Assembly: GCA_903899885.1 (NCBI GenBank) | Contig: CAIULK010000208.1 | Coordinates: 1-61,379 of the forward strand | Source of the DNA: an uncultured Rhodospirillaceae bacterium | GTDB lineage: Bacteria; Pseudomonadota; Alphaproteobacteria; Rhodospirillales; Magnetospirillaceae | Reading direction: 5' to 3' | DNA: 61,379 bases | Shown: positions 59,412-61,379 of the stretch, piece by piece | Numbering within the stretch: the stretch's first letter is position 1 | Layout of the letters: each line of letters starts with the position of its first letter | Program-made: the position numbers and the translations under genes | The notes under the pieces: model-generated | What the model was told of the DNA's origin: nothing | Databases searched by the model: none | What the model saw: only the letters and a program-made list of their open reading frames with translations

Positions 59412-60675
59412 CATGTACGCCCCGATCGGCGGTGGGCGTCGTCGTCGAAGCGATGTCGCCGTTGACTGGACGCCGATTGTTCCCGTTCCCCGCGATGCCC
59501 CGTCTCCGCCCGCCGGTCACCCGAAGCGCGGCAAACCGAGCATGGTCTTCACTTACCGCGATGCGGCGGGCGAAGTGCTGGGTCATATCTGCCGATTCGA
59601 GGAACCGGGCGGCGGCAAGGTCTATCAACCGCTCACCTACTGCCGGGAAAGCGACAAGGGCCGGTGCGAATGGCGGTGGAAGGGTTGGCTGGAACCGCGC
59701 CCGCTTTATGGACTGGACCGGCTGGCGGCCCGGCCCGATGCCGTCGTGATCGTCACCGAGGGCGAAAAGGCCGCCGATGCCGCGACCAAGCTGTTGCCCG
59801 ATCATGTCGCCGTCACCAGCCCCAACGGCAGTAAATCGGCGGGCAAGGCGCAATGGGGCGCCCTGGCGCGCCGCCATGTCGTCATTTGGCCGGATGCCGA
59901 TGAACCGGGCGCCGACTATGCCAAAACCGTTGCCCGCTGCCTGAAGGCCGTTTCCGCCGCGTCGGTGGCGATCATCACCCCGCCGTCTGGCGTTGCCGAA
60001 GGATGGGACGCCGCCGACGCCCTGGCGGAGGGCTGGAGCCCGGCCAAAGCCTTGGCCCTGGTGCAATCGGCCCGGCCCGCTGACGATCCTACGCCCAAGC
60101 GCGACGATGCCGCCCCACGCACGCCCCGGCCCCGCGATTCGCTTATGGATTTGGTGGAGGGCGCGGAACTGTGGCACACGCCCGACCGCGAGGCGTTCGC
60201 CAGCGTGCCCGTCAACACCCATGTCGAACATTGGCCGATCAAGGGCGAAGCCTTCCGCGACTGGTTGAGCGGCGCTTTCTTCGCCCGCCATCAACGTTCG
60301 CCATCGGATCAAAACCTTTGCGAAGCCGTGGGAACGATGGCCGCCCGCGCCCTTCATGCCGGGCCGGAACATCCGATCTTCTTGCGGGTTGGGGCGATCG
60401 GTGGCGAGTTGTTTCTCGATTTGGCCGACCCGAAGTGGCGGGCCGTTCGTATCCATGCCGGTGGCTGGGGGGTCTTGGATCGCCCGCCGGTAAAATTCCG
60501 GCGCCCCAACGCCATGCGCCCGCTGCCGCTTCCGTCACCCGGAGGGCGTATCGAGGACATCGACCACGGATTGCGCGACCTGATCAATTTCGGCAGCGAG
60601 GACCAATTCAAGCTGCTGGTGGCGTGGGTGACCGTGAGCGAAAGATCGGCGAGAGCCGGAACGCCGCCAGGATAG
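59404..60675 (+). CDS. TOPRIM primase/helicase-like protein, truncated at its 3' end
   Basis: The ATG at 59404 opens a frame of 423 codons. Residues about 50-200 hold a TOPRIM-like domain with VIVTEGEKAADA and VVIWPDADEPG acidic motifs, followed by GWDAADAL and a linker, and the start of a P4-like helicase domain (HWPIKGEAFRDWL, EDQFKLLVAWV). The domain normally continues into a Walker A region (about 200 more residues). Here real sequence stops at about 60,632 and the frame ends 14 codons later in a cobalt-transporter fragment read antisense. A broken primase. Confidence 0.75.
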   Translation: MTDMYAPIGGGRRRRSDVAVDWTPIVPVPRDAPSPPAGHPKRGKPSMVFTYRDAAGEVLGHICRFEEPGGGKVYQPLTYCRESDKGRCEWRWKGWLEPRPLYGLDRLAARPDAVVIVTEGEKAADAATKLLPDHVAVTSPNGSKSAGKAQWGALARRHVVIWPDADEPGADYAKTVARCLKAVSAASVAIITPPSGVAEGWDAADALAEGWSPAKALALVQSARPADDPTPKRDDAAPRTPRPRDSLMDLVEGAELWHTPDREAFASVPVNTHVEHWPIKGEAFRDWLSGAFFARHQRSPSDQNLCEAVGTMAARALHAGPEHPIFLRVGAIGGELFLDLADPKWRAVRIHAGGWGVLDRPPVKFRRPNAMRPLPLPSPGGRIEDIDHGLRDLINFGSEDQFKLLVAWVTVSERSARAGTPPG

Positions 60676-60710
60676 GAGTAGGTCAGTCCGCAGGCTTCCA
60701 GCAGCATCAC
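60633..60710 (-). pseudogene. 5' fragment of cbiO (cobalt ABC transporter ATPase)
   Basis: The first 26 codons of a CbiO-like ATPase (MLLEACGLTYSYPGGVPALA, then DLSLTV), starting at 60710, overlapping cbiQ in TGATG. After residue 26 the match to the family is lost at the point where the primase sequence begins, before the Walker A motif. A fragment with no function. Confidence 0.7.
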
Positions 60711-61336
60711 GACAACACTCCGATGGCGACCGTTGCGGCTTCCACCGCCAGCACCGTGATGACACCCGCCGCGGAGATCTTGGCTGGCGTGGTCAGCACC
60801 CGCATTTCACCGTCCCAACCGCGCGCCGCCAGACCGATCTCCAGCCGCCTCGCCCGGTCAAGGGCGCGCGGCAGCAGGTTGCCGACCAGCAGGCCGAGCG
60901 AGCGAAGACGCCGCCTGGCGCCGTCATGGCCAAGGCGGGCGGCCTGGGCTGCGTTCATGGCCATGGTGGTGTCGGTCAGCAGGAACATGAAGCGGTAGAT
61001 CAGCAGCGCGATTTCCGTCACCTCGCCCGGCACGCCGAGACGACGCGATCCGGCCACCAGATCGGTGACCGGCGTCGTGAGCGCCAGGAACAGCAGGCAG
61101 AACAGGCCGGCCACCGACCGTGCCACCAGCCCGGTGGCGGCCATGAAACCGCTGGGCGCGAGGCCAAAGCCGTTGGCGTCGACTTGGACGATCAGCGACA
61201 CGGCACCCGCCAGGAGGAAGCCCATGGGGCCGACCGCGCAAAGGAGACTGAAGGTATGGTTCGACCCAGCGAAAAGGTCGCCACGGGATTTTACCGGGGC
61301 CTCACCAACGGCCAGTGCGAATTCCTGCCTTGCCAC
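60707..61336 (-). pseudogene. 3' part of cbiQ (cobalt ECF transporter transmembrane protein)
   Basis: The open frame is 209 codons but only the part from about 61,240 to 60,707 resembles CbiQ: PMGFLLAGAVSLIVQV, LFCLLFLALTTPVTDLVAGSRRLGVP, YRFMFLLTDTTMAMNAAQAARLG and LARPRALDRARRLEIGLAARGWDG-type end (here LEIGLAARGWDGEM). The first two membrane helices of CbiQ, about 70 residues, are absent. Upstream of about 61,240 the frame runs antisense through the start of the cysteine-rich small-domain gene. So this is a 5'-truncated cbiQ, contiguous with the cbiO fragment. CbiQ-CbiO-CbiM would transport Co2+ in an intact locus. Confidence 0.65.
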
Positions 61337-61379
61337 CCGGGCGTGGATAGGGAGTTCAACTGTCTGTTCTGCTACTGCC
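61256..61379 (+). CDS. cysteine-rich small domain protein, start only
   Basis: The ATG at 61256 follows AAGGAG (61240-61245) at a good distance and begins MVRPSEKVATGFYRGLTNGQ, then CEFLPCHPGVDREFNCLFCYC at the window edge. The CxxxxCH and FNCLFCYC arrangement matches the metal-binding cysteine-rich small domain (Pfam 04071 as I remember it), often linked to cobalamin genes. Only 41 codons are inside the window. It is divergent from the cbiQ fragment and could be genuine cobalamin-locus material. Confidence 0.6.
   Translation, partial: MVRPSEKVATGFYRGLTNGQCEFLPCHPGVDREFNCLFCYC

Larger units (their letters stand above)
55047..60632. mobile_element. integrative element or satellite prophage, right end lost
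   Basis: An element bounded on the left by a tRNA-Arg fragment and an adjacent tyrosine integrase, then HigBA-type genes, unknown ORFs, an excisionase-type regulator and primase genes. The gene order integrase to primase is typical of phage-inducible or P4-like satellites. It stops inside the primase/TOPRIM gene at about 60,632, where the sequence changes to a cobalt transporter fragment, so the right half is missing. Parts (57,204-58,217) are AT-richer than the chromosome. Confidence 0.7.

Noticed and set aside
1-61379. CRISPR array
   Set aside because: No regularly spaced direct repeats of 24-40 bases were seen in any intergenic region, and no cas genes.

Overview
The window is about 61 kb of GC-rich DNA (mid-60s per cent GC by eye) with gene content typical of an alphaproteobacterium of the Rhodospirillales, in the general area of Magnetospirillum or Rhodospirillum. 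Indicators are the aroK-aroB block flanked by xerD, a small membrane protein and a CNNM transporter, an aerobic-type cobN, a seven-iron ferredoxin next to carD, a DivL-like kinase homologue, thyX and a PotFGHI-type ABC system. I made the assignment from gene content and protein resemblance only; no search was run.

Layout. 1-235 is an AT-richer stretch unlike the rest. 270-12.3 kb holds xerC-pmbA, a glycine-zipper lipoprotein, a receiver/cNMP protein, a membrane protein, a methyltransferase-gpsA pair, an FkbH-like protein, a PAP2 phosphatase and a two-domain cold-shock protein. 12.3-18.6 kb holds xerD, an exported helical protein, aroK, aroB and a CNNM transporter. 18.6-27 kb holds asnB with a 2OG-Fe(II) oxygenase, rsmE, a DivL-like pseudokinase, an orphan antitoxin-like gene, a YqaA/DedA protein and thyX with a cNMP sensor. 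27-33.4 kb holds terC and a DUF2141-cobU-cobW-cobN operon with a good sigma-70-type promoter. 33.4-36.7 kb holds fdxA, a probable 6S RNA, carD, a phosphoesterase-like protein that has lost its metal ligands, a decayed brnT/brnA pair and phoH. 37-45.7 kb holds DUF2125, DUF2076 and repeat proteins, cstA-ybdD, uppP, rlpA-like and serC. 45.7-51 kb holds a sulfotransferase-TPR-sulfotransferase fusion divergent from a TPR-ATP-grasp protein, and a PilZ protein. 51-55 kb is the potFGHI operon behind a strong hairpin.

From 55.05 kb an integrative element begins inside the 3' part of a tRNA-Arg(CCG)-like gene. It carries a frameshifted tyrosine integrase, a HigB/HigA-type toxin-antitoxin pair, unknown ORFs, an AlpA/excisionase-type regulator and primase genes. 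The primase reading frame is cut near 60,633, where it meets a fragment of a cobalt-transporter operon (5' end of cbiO, 3' part of cbiQ) in reverse. That fragment in turn abuts the start of a cysteine-rich small-domain gene. The right end therefore looks like a mosaic, from rearrangement or misassembly, and the left end is also compositionally odd.

How the genes work together. Most of the window is housekeeping: chromosome dimer resolution (xerC, xerD), shikimate pathway (aroK, aroB), phospholipid precursor supply (gpsA), cobalamin synthesis (cobU, cobW, cobN), dTMP synthesis (thyX), serine synthesis (serC), undecaprenyl phosphate recycling (uppP) and polyamine uptake (pot). The less ordinary material is a set of apparently inactivated signalling or enzyme domains (DivL-like kinase, receiver domain, metallophosphoesterase), the TPR sulfotransferase/ATP-grasp pair, and the truncated island.
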